DNA from: Gemmatimonadota bacterium
GTDB taxonomy: Bacteria; Gemmatimonadota; Gemmatimonadetes; Longimicrobiales; Gaopeijiaceae
Assembly (NCBI GenBank): GCA_022827345.1
Contig: JAJDTB010000006.1
Location: 30,720 to 94,719 of the forward strand
DNA length: 64,000 bases
Direction of reading: 5' to 3'
In this document: one piece after another, positions 41,022 through 50,184 of the stretch
How positions within the stretch are numbered: position 1 is the first letter of the stretch
Layout of the letters: each line of letters starts with the position of its first letter
The notes under the pieces: model-generated
Seen by the model: only the letters and a program-made list of their open reading frames with translations
What the model was told of the DNA's origin: nothing
The model's database searches: none
Translations under genes and position numbers: made by a program

Positions 41022-42700
41022 AGTGGACGAGCCCGCTGGTATTGCTGGGACTCGTTCTGGCGGTCGCGCTTGTGCTCGCGCTGACCTCGATGCTGCCCGG
41101 GATACACACCGGGGGAGACAACGCGGCCTACGTTGCCCTTGCCAATTCCCTTGCCGGTAGCGGAAGCTATGCGGAGGCTTGGCACCCCGGTGCCCCGCCA
41201 CACACCAAATACCCTCCGGCCTATCCCGCTGCCCTCGCCCTGCTCATGCTCCTGGGAGCCCGGACCTGGGGGACATTGCAGATCGCGTCGTTGGGGTTTG
41301 CCGCAGTCGCCACCGCATTCTGCTTCCTGTGGGTGCAACGGCTCCGGGGGGCCCCGGTTGCGGCGGCGGTGGCCTTCCTCTTCGGGATCGCACCCGGGGT
41401 GTTGTACGCTTCCCAGTGGATTCTGTCCGAACCAATGTTCCTGGCTTGTACCATCGGGTGTCTCTGGCTGTTGACACCGCATTCGGTCTCGGCAGACAAG
41501 AGCGCCGCGCCGACACGGCTCTCGACCCGTGAGCTGTCTCTCGGACTCGCCCTCGCGATTGCCGCCTACTTCACCCGGTCGGCCGGTCTTCCGCTCGTGC
41601 TGGCTGTGGCCGCCTGGCTGATGCTGGCCCGGCGCTGGACAGCCGTGCTCCTGTTCGGGGCGGCCTTCGCAGTGCTCCTGGCACCCTGGCAGTTGCGCTC
41701 CGGCGCCCAGTATGTCTCCGAGTTCTGGATGCTCAACCCATACGCGCCCGACCTCGGAACGGCCGGAATTGGCGACTTGGTCCAGCGCGTGGTGCAGAAC
41801 CTGGGCGAATACACCTTCCAGCACGTTCCCACCGGCCTCAGTGGGCTGGACGGAACGCTCGCGGCGGCACTCGGGACGGTTCTGGCTCTCTGCACCATCG
41901 TCGGGTGGCTTCGCCGCACAGTGGCCAACCCCGGCGTCGCCGAGCTCTTCTTCCCGCTCTACGCCGGCCTCATCCTGCTCTGGCCCGTCCAGTGGTCGGC
42001 CGACCGCTTCGCGTTGCCGCTCTTTCCACTGGTTCTGCTGTACGCTGGGGAGACGGCGAGCTGGGTGCTGCGCCGAGTATCCCGCCGCAGTCCGTGGATC
42101 GTGGCGGGAGCCGCCGCGGTAGTCATCGCGCTTCCGGCCTTGAATTCCTGGCGCGAGTCGGCCGCCGGGGCAAACAACTGCAGGATCTCGGCGGCCACGC
42201 CGGGCCCGTTCGGCTGCTACGGCAGCAACGTCCGCGAATTCCAGGCGATGGCGCTGTGGACCCGGTCGGGACTGCCGGAGGGATCGGTCGTGTTCAGCCG
42301 CAAGCCGAGGCTCTTCTACGCATTCAGCGGGCACGCATCGGTGACCTATCCCTTCACCGACGACGGTTACACGCTGCTGACGCAAGCCGATTCCCTTGGG
42401 GTCGGCTATGTGGTCGTCGGAAACTGGGATTTCTCGGGACCCGCCTACGTCAACCCCGTGATTACCGCAAACCCGGAGCGGTTCTGCGTTGTGGCGCAGC
42501 TGAACGGCGACACCGGGTCTCCGATTACGTTGCTGGCGATAACCGACCCGGAGCCCGAAGATGCAGGTGGAGAAGAAGTAGCCGACGACCCCCCTGGCGA
42601 AGCCGGAGTGGGCACCTGCCTCGCCGAGGACTGGGCCACGCCCCCCCCGGCCGCCGCACTTGCATCCATGACCATTCCCATCCTGGACCGGGAGCAATGA
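41009..42700 (+). CDS. GT39/ArnT-like membrane glycosyltransferase
   Basis: The 563-residue protein has about ten to twelve membrane segments. Its first periplasmic loop (IHTGGDNAAYVALANSLAGS, then HTKYPPAYPAALALL) carries the Asp and the KYPP block typical of GT-C/GT39-like transferases that use a lipid-linked sugar. It also contains the long C-terminal soluble part (TRSGLPEGSVVFSRKPRLFY, VGYVVVGNWDF). It starts at TTG 41009 inside murQ, or TTG 41018. The substrate is unknown. It is followed by the protease-barrel gene with an ATGA overlap, so the three genes from murQ on form one unit. Confidence 0.78.
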   Translation: MPDLKWTSPLVLLGLVLAVALVLALTSMLPGIHTGGDNAAYVALANSLAGSGSYAEAWHPGAPPHTKYPPAYPAALALLMLLGARTWGTLQIASLGFAAVATAFCFLWVQRLRGAPVAAAVAFLFGIAPGVLYASQWILSEPMFLACTIGCLWLLTPHSVSADKSAAPTRLSTRELSLGLALAIAAYFTRSAGLPLVLAVAAWLMLARRWTAVLLFGAAFAVLLAPWQLRSGAQYVSEFWMLNPYAPDLGTAGIGDLVQRVVQNLGEYTFQHVPTGLSGLDGTLAAALGTVLALCTIVGWLRRTVANPGVAELFFPLYAGLILLWPVQWSADRFALPLFPLVLLYAGETASWVLRRVSRRSPWIVAGAAAVVIALPALNSWRESAAGANNCRISAATPGPFGCYGSNVREFQAMALWTRSGLPEGSVVFSRKPRLFYAFSGHASVTYPFTDDGYTLLTQADSLGVGYVVVGNWDFSGPAYVNPVITANPERFCVVAQLNGDTGSPITLLAITDPEPEDAGGEEVADDPPGEAGVGTCLAEDWATPPPAAALASMTIPILDREQ

Positions 42701-45700
42701 TCAGCCGCGCCGAACCCTACCCGATCGCGAGGGCCCTCGCCGGCTCGCACGGCCGGATGCCGGCCTCCCTGGCCCCGGTCCTGCGCCGCCTCATCCCCAC
42801 CCTGCTCACCCTCGCCCTGCTCACCCCCACCCCCCCCGCCGCCGCCCAATCCGTCCCCCCCGACGAGGACTGGCGCCAGTTCAGGACCCCGCACTTCGTC
42901 GTCACCTACCCCGCCCCCCTCGACGATCTCGCGCAGCGCGCCGGCGCGATGGCCGAACGGGCCTGGGAGCAGCTCGCCGACCGCTTCGTCGGCACCCCGG
43001 ACACCCCCGTCCAGCTCCTCCTGACCGACCACGCCGACTTCGCCAACGGCTTCGCCACGCCGATCCCCTTCAACCGGGTCACGATCTTCACGCGCCCCCC
43101 CGTCGACGGCGGCAGCATCTCGTACTTCGACGACTGGCTCGAGATGGTCATCACCCACGAGCTGGTGCACACCTTCCACCTCGACATGACGGGCACGATC
43201 GGCAAGGTGGTGCGCGCGGCGTTCGGCCGGGTGCCGGCGGCGTGGCCGGTCTTCCCGTCCGGCGCCGCCCCGACGTGGCTCATCGAGGGGCTCGCCACCT
43301 ACTACGAGTCCGAACTCACCGGCGCCGGGCGGGTCAAGGGAACCTGGCAGGAGATGGTGATGAGAGCTTCTGCCCTGGCGGGCGAATTCGGATCGGTCGC
43401 CCAGGTGTCGGGGGATTCTCCCGTGTGGCCTGCGGGACACCGCGCGTACGTGTACGGCGCCCGCTACTTCGAGCACATGGCCGGCGTGCACGGCGAGGAG
43501 TCGCTCGGCGGGTTCGCGCGCTCGCTGGCGGGGCTCTGGGTCCCGTACCGGATCAACGCCGCCGCCCGCGACGCCTTCGGAGTGAGCGTGCGCGACAGCT
43601 GGGAGGCCTGGGGCGAGGACGTGACCGACGCCTACACCGCGCTGGCCGGGGATCTGGCCGAGGCGGCGCCGATCACGGTGGGTGAGGAGGTGGAGGGGGC
43701 GGGGAGGATGGCCGAGCAGGCGGTGGTGTCGCCGGACGGGAGCGCCGTCGCCTTCGTGCGCTCCGACGGGGTGGACGCCACGCAGATCCGCGTCGCGGAC
43801 CCCGGCGGGGCGAACGCGCGGCGGCTGACCCGCGTGAACGGGGTCGGAGGATCGCTCTCGTGGGCGCCTGACGGGGACCTGGTGTTCACGCAGCTCGACT
43901 TCACGGACCGCTACCGTGTGGCGAGCGACCTCTACCGGGCGGGACTGGACGGCGCGGTGGAGCGGCTCACGCATGGGGCGCGGATCAGCTACGCCGACGT
44001 TGCGCCGGACGGGCGCCGCGCGGTGGCGGTGCAGGAAGGCGGCGGCACCAACGCGCTGGTGATGGTCGAGCTGGCGACGGGCGAGGTGGCGCCGCTGGTC
44101 GAGCCGCGCCCCGACCGGCACTGGGCCTACCCGCGCTGGTCGCCTGACGGGACGCGGATCGCCGTCGTGCGCTGGGACGCGCCCGCGATGATGGACATCG
44201 TCGTGCTGGACGAGCGCGGCGACGTGGTCACCGAGGTCACCCGGGACCGCGCCGTCGACAACACCCCCTTCTGGTCGCCCGACGGCTCGACGGTGGTGTG
44301 GTCGTCCGACCGCACCGGGATCCCCAACCTCTTCGCCGCCACGGTCGCTGACGGGGCGGCGGCCGAGGTGCGCCAGATCACGAACATGCTCGGCGGCGCG
44401 GCCCACCCCTCGGTCGATCCCGGGGGGGAGTGGATCCATTTCTCGTCCTATCACGCCGACGGGTGGCACGTCGAGCGCATCCCGTTCGCGCCCGGGCGGT
44501 GGTTCGAGCCGCAGCCGACCAGCCCGCGCTTCGATCCGGCGGCCGCCGGGGCCGGGGCGGCGGAAGCGGGCGCTGCGGGCGATCCGGTCCAGGGCGGCGG
44601 CGACACCGAGTGGACAAGCCCGGGAGGGTACAGCCCCGGAGGGACGCTCCGTCCCTACTACTGGAACCCGCTGTACACACCGGCCGAGACCGGGTCCGAC
44701 CAGTCCGGGAACGTCCTCGATGTCTTCAAGCCCCTCGTCGGCTTCACGACCGGCGGCACCGACCTCGTCGGCCGGCACTCGTATACCTTCGCCGGGCGCC
44801 TGGCGCTCGACGCCAGCCGGTTCACCGGCGGCTTCGGCTACAGCTACCGGGGCCTCGGCAACCCGGTGCTCGGGCTGACCCTGCGGCAGAGCTACGACGC
44901 CTCGTCGCGCACCTTCGAGGTCGAGTTTCGCGACGGCACCACCCGCGAGTTCTTCCTCGTCGAGCGGGAGCGCTCGGCGACGCTCTCGACCTCGTTCCTG
45001 AGGCGGCGCTACCGTTCATCCACCGCACTGACCCTGAGCGGCGGCTTCGTGCAGGAGCACCTCACACTGCAGGACGTCGCCGGCGACGAGGGCCCCGAAC
45101 TCAGCAGACCACCGCCGCGCACCAGCTACACCGAACTGCGGGCCAGCCTCTCCACCGCGAACACCCAGCGCCGGGCCCTGTCGTTCTCGCGGGAGGACGG
45201 CGTGCGGGCCTGGCTGAGTGCCCGCGTGCGGCGCGAAAACGGCGTCGCCGCCGATTCCCGCGGCGTGGCCGGCACCGATCGCAGCTACGGAGAGCTCACG
45301 GGAGAGGTGTCCGCCTTCAAGTCACTCGGCCGGCTCGGATTCGCGAACCACGTCCTCGCGCTGCGCACGTCGGCCGGCATCGCCAGCGGACCGGGGGCCA
45401 ACGAGTTCCACTTCGACATCGGGGACGCCGAGGGTTCTCCGGAGCCTTTCACCGGACTGGGCCTGTTCGGCGGCTCATCCCGCCTCTTCCCGGTGCGCGG
45501 CTACCGCGACAACTACCGGTCGGGACGGATTGCCTGGACCTCAAGCGCGGAGTACCGCTTCCCCCTGGCGCTGATCGACCAGGGGCTGGCCTTCGCCCCC
45601 ATCTTCTTCGACCGGATCCACGGCTCGCTCTTCTTCGACGCCGGCAACGCCTGGGGACCGGTCCTGGGCCAGCGCAACTACGACAATCCGCGCCAGCAGA

Positions 45701-45843
45701 TGCTCGCGAGCGTCGGCGCGGAGCTGTCGATGATCGTCGCGCCATTCTATCTGCGGGGACTCGACATTCGCTTCGGCGCGGGCGTGCCGCTGAACGCGGG
45801 TGATGGTACGGTCTTCTACATCCGGGCCGGGAACGCTTTCTAG
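42697..45843 (+). CDS. zinc metalloprotease, beta-propeller and outer-membrane barrel fusion
   Basis: The 1048-residue protein (or 1028 from ATG 42757, which gives a better signal peptide, MPASLAPVLRRLIPTLLTLA) has three parts. Residues 60-300 form a gluzincin-like protease, with HELVH at 154-158 and a third-ligand Glu in WLIEGLATYYESEL. Residues 325-650 hold TolB/PD40 propeller repeats (AVVSPDGSAVAFVRSDG, YPRWSPDGTRIAVV, TPFWSPDGSTVVWSSDR). From 720 on there are barrel-like strands (GGFGYSYRGLGNPVLGLTLR, SLFFDAGNAWGPVLGQRNYD) ending in AGNAF, with the terminal Phe of outer-membrane barrels. It should thus display a protease at the cell surface or periplasm. Confidence 0.82.
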   Translation: MISRAEPYPIARALAGSHGRMPASLAPVLRRLIPTLLTLALLTPTPPAAAQSVPPDEDWRQFRTPHFVVTYPAPLDDLAQRAGAMAERAWEQLADRFVGTPDTPVQLLLTDHADFANGFATPIPFNRVTIFTRPPVDGGSISYFDDWLEMVITHELVHTFHLDMTGTIGKVVRAAFGRVPAAWPVFPSGAAPTWLIEGLATYYESELTGAGRVKGTWQEMVMRASALAGEFGSVAQVSGDSPVWPAGHRAYVYGARYFEHMAGVHGEESLGGFARSLAGLWVPYRINAAARDAFGVSVRDSWEAWGEDVTDAYTALAGDLAEAAPITVGEEVEGAGRMAEQAVVSPDGSAVAFVRSDGVDATQIRVADPGGANARRLTRVNGVGGSLSWAPDGDLVFTQLDFTDRYRVASDLYRAGLDGAVERLTHGARISYADVAPDGRRAVAVQEGGGTNALVMVELATGEVAPLVEPRPDRHWAYPRWSPDGTRIAVVRWDAPAMMDIVVLDERGDVVTEVTRDRAVDNTPFWSPDGSTVVWSSDRTGIPNLFAATVADGAAAEVRQITNMLGGAAHPSVDPGGEWIHFSSYHADGWHVERIPFAPGRWFEPQPTSPRFDPAAAGAGAAEAGAAGDPVQGGGDTEWTSPGGYSPGGTLRPYYWNPLYTPAETGSDQSGNVLDVFKPLVGFTTGGTDLVGRHSYTFAGRLALDASRFTGGFGYSYRGLGNPVLGLTLRQSYDASSRTFEVEFRDGTTREFFLVERERSATLSTSFLRRRYRSSTALTLSGGFVQEHLTLQDVAGDEGPELSRPPPRTSYTELRASLSTANTQRRALSFSREDGVRAWLSARVRRENGVAADSRGVAGTDRSYGELTGEVSAFKSLGRLGFANHVLALRTSAGIASGPGANEFHFDIGDAEGSPEPFTGLGLFGGSSRLFPVRGYRDNYRSGRIAWTSSAEYRFPLALIDQGLAFAPIFFDRIHGSLFFDAGNAWGPVLGQRNYDNPRQQMLASVGAELSMIVAPFYLRGLDIRFGAGVPLNAGDGTVFYIRAGNAF

Positions 45844-45850
45844 CAACCAA

Positions 45851-45882
45851 CGGGGGCCTCCTGCATGGCTCTCGTGCCCCCG
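45851..45882 (+). terminator. GC hairpin downstream of the protease-barrel gene
   Basis: CGGGGGC (45851-45857) pairs with GCCCCCG (45876-45882). It lies eight bases after the stop. No T-run follows, so it may be a Rho-dependent or 3'-stabilising hairpin instead of an intrinsic terminator. Confidence 0.35.
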
Positions 45883-45929
45883 GGGATGCCCCGAAGACGC
45901 CGAAACGGCCCTGTACCCGTCCTTTTCCC

Positions 45930-45958
45930 TTGACCACAACTCATTGGGCCCTTAAACT
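45930..45958 (+). promoter_or_regulatory. nrdJ promoter
   Basis: TTGACC (45930-45935) and TAAACT (45953-45958) are 17 bp apart, matching sigma-70-type boxes at 5/6 and 4/6. The leader from here to nrdJ is about 145 nt and carries three TTCCACA repeats. Confidence 0.55.
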
Positions 45959-45991
45959 AACTATCCCACTACATCTTGGGGTACGGAGACG

Positions 45992-46077
45992 ATTTCCACA
46001 ATCGCAAGCCCTTGAAAGAACTGACCTTTCGAGGGCTTTCCACACGATATGGCCCACCCGCGGCACAGTTTTCCACA
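45992..46077 (+). promoter_or_regulatory. three DnaA-box-like TTTCCACA repeats in the nrdJ leader
   Basis: ATTTCCACA (45992-46000), CTTTCCACA (46036-46044) and TTTTCCACA (46069-46077) have the same orientation. They are spaced 44 and 33 bp apart, close to whole helical turns. The third is one mismatch from the TTATCCACA DnaA box, the others two. Confidence 0.45.
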
Positions 46078-46109
46078 GTTTCCCCACCAGCCCACAGGAA
46101 TGTCGCGTC

Positions 46110-48626
46110 ATGACCGAACGCTCCGAGCCCCCCCGTGAGTTCCACGATCGGCCTCCGCCCGATCTCCCGCCCGCTCAACTGTCGGAGAACGCCCGCATCG
46201 TCCTTGCCAAGCGGTACCTCAAGAAGGACGAGTCGGGCGAACCGATTGAAGAGCCCGAAACGATGTTCTGGCGTGTAGCCAGAGTTATTGCCGAGGAGGA
46301 CCGGAAATACGGTGCATCCGATGGCGCCATCGAAGAGGTGGCGCGCAGCTTTTATGACCTTATGACCACGGGCGGATTCGAGCCCAACTCTCCCACCCTC
46401 ATGAACGCCGGCCGCCCGCTCGGCCAGCTCTCCGCCTGCTTTGTGCTGCCCGTCGAGGACGCGCTCTCGAACGGCAGCAGCGGCATCTACGACACCCTGC
46501 GCGCGATGGCGCTGGTGCACCAGTCGGGCGGCGGGACGGGCTTCTCGTTCTCGCGGCTGCGTCCCGAGGGCGACCCGGTGCGCTCCACGATGGGGGTGGC
46601 GTCGGGTCCGGTCTCCTTCATGCGCCTGTACGATTCCTCCACCGAGGTGGTCAAGCAGGGCGGCACCCGCCGCGGCGCCAACATGGGGATCCTCCGCGTC
46701 GACCACCCCGACATCCGCCATTTCATCCGCTGCAAGAACGACACGTCGCAGGTCACCAACTTCAACATCTCCGTGGCCATCACCGACGCCTTCATGGCCG
46801 CGGTCGAGTTGGCCGAGGACTACGACCTGGTCAGCCCCAGGACAGGCGAGGTGATCGGCCGCGAGAACGCCCGCGAGATCTTCGACATGATCGTCGAGGG
46901 GGCCTGGAAGACCGGCGAGCCCGGCGTCTTCTTCATCGACCGCGCCAACGAATACAACCCGGTCCCGGCCCTGGGCGGCTACGAGGCCACGAATCCCTGC
47001 GGGGAACAGCCCCTCCTGGCGTACGACGTCTGCAACCTGGGCAGCATCGACGTAGGCGATTTCGCGAAGAAGGGGACCTTCGCCAACCCCGAAGACGGCA
47101 TCGACTGGGATGGCATGCGCCGCGTCGTGCACCTCTCCATCCACTTCCTCGACAACGTCATCGACGCCAACCGCTACCCGCTCGACGAGATCTCGGACCT
47201 GGCGCAGAACATCCGCCGGGTCGGCCTCGGGCTGATGGGGTGGGCCGACCTGCTGGTCCGGCTGGGCGTGCAGTACGACTCCGACGAGGGCGTGGCCCTG
47301 GCTCGCACCGTCATGGGATTCATCGAGGAGGAAACCCGCGTCGCTTCGGAGAAGCTGGCCGAGGGCAGGGGCGTCTTCCCGGCGTGGAAGGAGTCGATCT
47401 GGGGCCCCGACGACAGCTGCGCGCGCGATGCGGCCGGCGAGCGGATCCGCCCCGAGCGGCGGCTCCGCAACTGCAACCTGACGACGGTGGCCCCCACCGG
47501 AACGATCTCGATCATCGCGGGGTGCAGCGGCGGGATCGAGCCGCTTTTCGCGGTGGCGTTCATGCGCAACCAGGCCGGCGTGATGATGCCCGACGTCAAC
47601 GAGGACTTCGTGGCGCGCGCGAAGGCCGAGGGTTGGCACAGCGACGCACTGATGGAGCGCATCGCCGAAGAGGGCCACATCCACTTCGACGAGGTGCCGC
47701 GCGAGGTGCAGGACACCTTCCGCACGGCGCACGACATCACGCCCGAGTGGCACGTGCGCATGCAGGGAGCCTTCCAGGCGCATGTGGACTCGGCGATCTC
47801 GAAGACTACGAACTTTCCGCACGCGGCCACCCGGCAGGATGTGCGCAAGATCTACGAGATGGCCTTCGAGCTCGGCTGCAAGGGCGTCACCGTCTACCGC
47901 GACGGCTCACGGCCCATGCAGGTGCTCTCCACCGGGAAGACCGGCCAGGACAAGGCCGCGGGTGTGGCCGAGATCGAGGCGCTCACCGGCGAACTGGCGG
48001 ACGCGCGCGAGAAGGCGCACCGCCTCGAGGGCGAGCTCGAAGCCATCAAGAAGACGCTCGGCGAACACGACCGCGAGGTCTCGGCCCTGCGCCACAAGCG
48101 CCAGCGTCCGTCGATGCTGAAGGGCCGCACGATCAAGATGGACTGTCCGCTGGGCGACCTGTACGTCACCATCAACGAGGACGATACGGGACGCCCCTTC
48201 GAGGTCTTCTGCACGCTGGGCAAGGCCGGCGGAGCCGCGATGGCCGACTCGGAGGCGATCGGGCGCCTGGTGTCGCTGTCGCTGCGGTCGGGGATCCCGA
48301 TCACCGCCGTGCGGGACCAGTTGCGGGGCATCTCCTGCGACCGCGCGGTCGGGATCGGCGCGAACAAGGTGCTGTCGGCTCCGGATGCGATCGCGCAGGC
48401 CATCGACCACTACATCGCCGAAAAGGAAGGCGTGCAGGTCGAGCTGGAGATCGACGCCACCGCCCCTGCCCGCGCCGAAGCGGCCGCCGCGATGACGGCC
48501 CGCAGCGGCTACGTCGACGAGGCCGCCGTCGTGCTGGGCGCGTGCCCGTCGTGCGGCGCCAGCCACCTGGCCTACGAGGAGGGGTGCAAGAAGTGCTACG
48601 TGTGCGGGTATTCGGAGTGCGGGTAG
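46110..48626 (+). CDS. nrdJ: adenosylcobalamin-dependent class II ribonucleotide reductase
   Basis: NrdJ reduces ribonucleotides to deoxyribonucleotides with adenosylcobalamin, with no oxygen need. From ATG 46110 the protein is 838 residues. Key blocks are GFEPNSPTLMNAG, QLSACFVLPVEDALSNGSSG, GGTGFSFSRLRPEGDPV, GGTRRGANMGILRVDHPDI, ATNPCGEQPLLAYDVCNLGS (active-site N-x-C-x-E), TTVAPTGTISIIAGCSGGIE and GVTVYRDGSR. A helical linker leads to a C-terminal domain ending in Cys pairs (CPSCGASHLAYEEGCKKCYV, then CGYSECG) that re-reduce the enzyme. No cobalamin riboswitch was seen upstream. An AGGAA precedes the ATG. Confidence 0.95.
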   Translation: MTERSEPPREFHDRPPPDLPPAQLSENARIVLAKRYLKKDESGEPIEEPETMFWRVARVIAEEDRKYGASDGAIEEVARSFYDLMTTGGFEPNSPTLMNAGRPLGQLSACFVLPVEDALSNGSSGIYDTLRAMALVHQSGGGTGFSFSRLRPEGDPVRSTMGVASGPVSFMRLYDSSTEVVKQGGTRRGANMGILRVDHPDIRHFIRCKNDTSQVTNFNISVAITDAFMAAVELAEDYDLVSPRTGEVIGRENAREIFDMIVEGAWKTGEPGVFFIDRANEYNPVPALGGYEATNPCGEQPLLAYDVCNLGSIDVGDFAKKGTFANPEDGIDWDGMRRVVHLSIHFLDNVIDANRYPLDEISDLAQNIRRVGLGLMGWADLLVRLGVQYDSDEGVALARTVMGFIEEETRVASEKLAEGRGVFPAWKESIWGPDDSCARDAAGERIRPERRLRNCNLTTVAPTGTISIIAGCSGGIEPLFAVAFMRNQAGVMMPDVNEDFVARAKAEGWHSDALMERIAEEGHIHFDEVPREVQDTFRTAHDITPEWHVRMQGAFQAHVDSAISKTTNFPHAATRQDVRKIYEMAFELGCKGVTVYRDGSRPMQVLSTGKTGQDKAAGVAEIEALTGELADAREKAHRLEGELEAIKKTLGEHDREVSALRHKRQRPSMLKGRTIKMDCPLGDLYVTINEDDTGRPFEVFCTLGKAGGAAMADSEAIGRLVSLSLRSGIPITAVRDQLRGISCDRAVGIGANKVLSAPDAIAQAIDHYIAEKEGVQVELEIDATAPARAEAAAAMTARSGYVDEAAVVLGACPSCGASHLAYEEGCKKCYVCGYSECG

Positions 48627-48627
48627 C

Positions 48628-50079
48628 TCACCGTCCCGCCGTCGCCGGCTTCCTGTAGTCCAGCGGCGGCGGACGGTCACCCACCAGCGACACGTACCTG
48701 AAGTCCGAGCCGACCCGCTCGGCATACTCGGCCTTCGCCGCGCTCAGCAGATCATCATCCGTAAACAGATCGACCGCGGTGACGGCGAGCGCCTTGGCCG
48801 CGACGATCATGCCCTTCTCGCCGATCGACATGCCGCCGGCGGCGATGGCCTGCCATGAGTGGGCCGGGGTGCCGGGCACCCAGGTGGCGGTCGTGATCCC
48901 CACCGTGGGCACCACCCAGCTCACGTCGGCGACGTCGGTAGAGCCGCCCGCGGGACGCGGCTGGTAGGGCTGGATCTCGCCCGCGCTCTCGACGGGCAGC
49001 GGGTTGGCCAGCGTCTCGCGGATGATCGCGGCGAACTCGCGCTCGGCATCGTCGTACTCCACACCGCCGACCTTCGTCAGGTTCGCGTGCGCGCGCCGCT
49101 GCAGGGCTTCGTTCGGAAGCATCGCGTAGATGCCGTGGATGACCTCAAAGTCCATGCTCGTGCCGGTCCCCATCGCGGCGCCTTCCGCCGCCCGCACGAC
49201 CCGGTCGAAGATGGACCTCACGTTCTCCGAATCCGGATTGCGCACGTAGTAGTACACCTCCGCGAAGTCGGGAACGACGTTGGGGGCCGAACCCCCGGAG
49301 GTGATGACGTGGTGGATCCGCGTCTCCTGCGGGACGTGCTCGCGCAGCATGTTGACCATGTGGTTCATGGCCTCGACCCCGTCCAGCGCGGAGCGGCCCT
49401 GGTCCGGGGCGCTGGCGGCGTGCGCGGAAACGCCGCGGAAGCGGAACTTGGCGGACTTGTTGGCGAGCGACGCCGAGGGGCTCGCGCTGTTCACGCCCGA
49501 CGGGTGCCAATGCAACACCGCGTCGACATCGTCGAAGAGGCCGCCCCGCACCATGTACACCTTGCCGGCGCCGCCCTCCTCGGCGGGTGTGCCGTAGACG
49601 CGGATCGTGCCCGAGGTTCCCGCCCCGGCCAGCCACTCCTTCACCGCCACCGCCGCTGCCACCGAGCCTGCCCCGAAGAGGTGATGCCCGCAGGCGTGTC
49701 CGGCCCCCATCGCCGGGAGTGCCTGCCGCTCGGCGCTGCGGCCCTGGGTGATCCCCGGCAGCGCGTCGTACTCGGCCAGGATCCCGATCACCGGCGATCC
49801 CGACCCCCAGCTTCCTACGAAGGCGGTGGGCATCCCCGCGACATCGGCGTCGACCTCGAAGCCGGCGGCCGTCAGCTGCGACTGGAGCAGCCCCGAACTC
49901 TCGGTCTCCTGGTATCCCACCTCGGCCAGGTCCCAGATCTGCTGCGCAACGGTGGCGTAGCCCGCCGCGTTGGCCTCGACGTGCGCGGCCACCGACTCGT
50001 GGCCGGACTGGGCCGCCGCCGGGCTCGCGATCAGCAGGGCGGTGAGGAAGAAGAGGGTGCGTGTGGCGCGCGTCGTCAT
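48628..50079 (-). CDS. M20-family amidohydrolase, exported
   Basis: The 483-residue protein has a signal peptide (TLFFLTALLIASPAAAQ) and the M20D/AbgB-like core: WDLAEVGYQETESSGLLQSQ, GILAEYDALPGITQ, AMGAGHACGHHLFGAGSVAA, YGTPAEEGGAGKVYMVRGGL, VLHWHPSGVN and GVSAHAASAPDQGRSALDGV. Metal-binding Cys/His (ACGHH) and the general base (PAEEGG) are present. The group includes p-aminobenzoyl-glutamate hydrolase and N-acyl amino-acid amidohydrolases, so an N-acyl or pABA-Glu substrate is plausible. Its C-terminal end converges with nrdJ, with one base between the stops. Confidence 0.88.
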   Translation of the reverse strand: MTTRATRTLFFLTALLIASPAAAQSGHESVAAHVEANAAGYATVAQQIWDLAEVGYQETESSGLLQSQLTAAGFEVDADVAGMPTAFVGSWGSGSPVIGILAEYDALPGITQGRSAERQALPAMGAGHACGHHLFGAGSVAAAVAVKEWLAGAGTSGTIRVYGTPAEEGGAGKVYMVRGGLFDDVDAVLHWHPSGVNSASPSASLANKSAKFRFRGVSAHAASAPDQGRSALDGVEAMNHMVNMLREHVPQETRIHHVITSGGSAPNVVPDFAEVYYYVRNPDSENVRSIFDRVVRAAEGAAMGTGTSMDFEVIHGIYAMLPNEALQRRAHANLTKVGGVEYDDAEREFAAIIRETLANPLPVESAGEIQPYQPRPAGGSTDVADVSWVVPTVGITTATWVPGTPAHSWQAIAAGGMSIGEKGMIVAAKALAVTAVDLFTDDDLLSAAKAEYAERVGSDFRYVSLVGDRPPPLDYRKPATAGR

Positions 50080-50184
50080 TGTAGTCGTCTCCGGATGGGG
50101 CGGTCGGAATCCGTGGGTGGTGCGGACAAACGAGTCTGTTCAGATTGGTGCCCCGGTCAACCCCACCGCAACCGCGAGAACGGT

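Noticed and set aside
41905..42696. N-terminal extension of the protease-barrel frame
   Set aside because: It overlaps the GT39-like gene in another frame. The signal peptide and ATGA overlap place the start at 42697 or 42757.
40805..42697. 630-codon minus-strand frame opposite the GT39-like gene
   Set aside because: Gln/Gly/Arg-rich shadow with no motif. The plus strand has membrane segments and the GT-C loop.
45992..46077. Replication origin
   Set aside because: Three weak DnaA-like boxes alone are too few. There is no dnaA or dnaN, no AT-rich unwinding region, and the boxes lie in an nrd leader.
45960..46110. Cobalamin riboswitch upstream of nrdJ
   Set aside because: No B12-box-like sequence or suitable fold was found in the leader; only TTCCACA repeats are seen.
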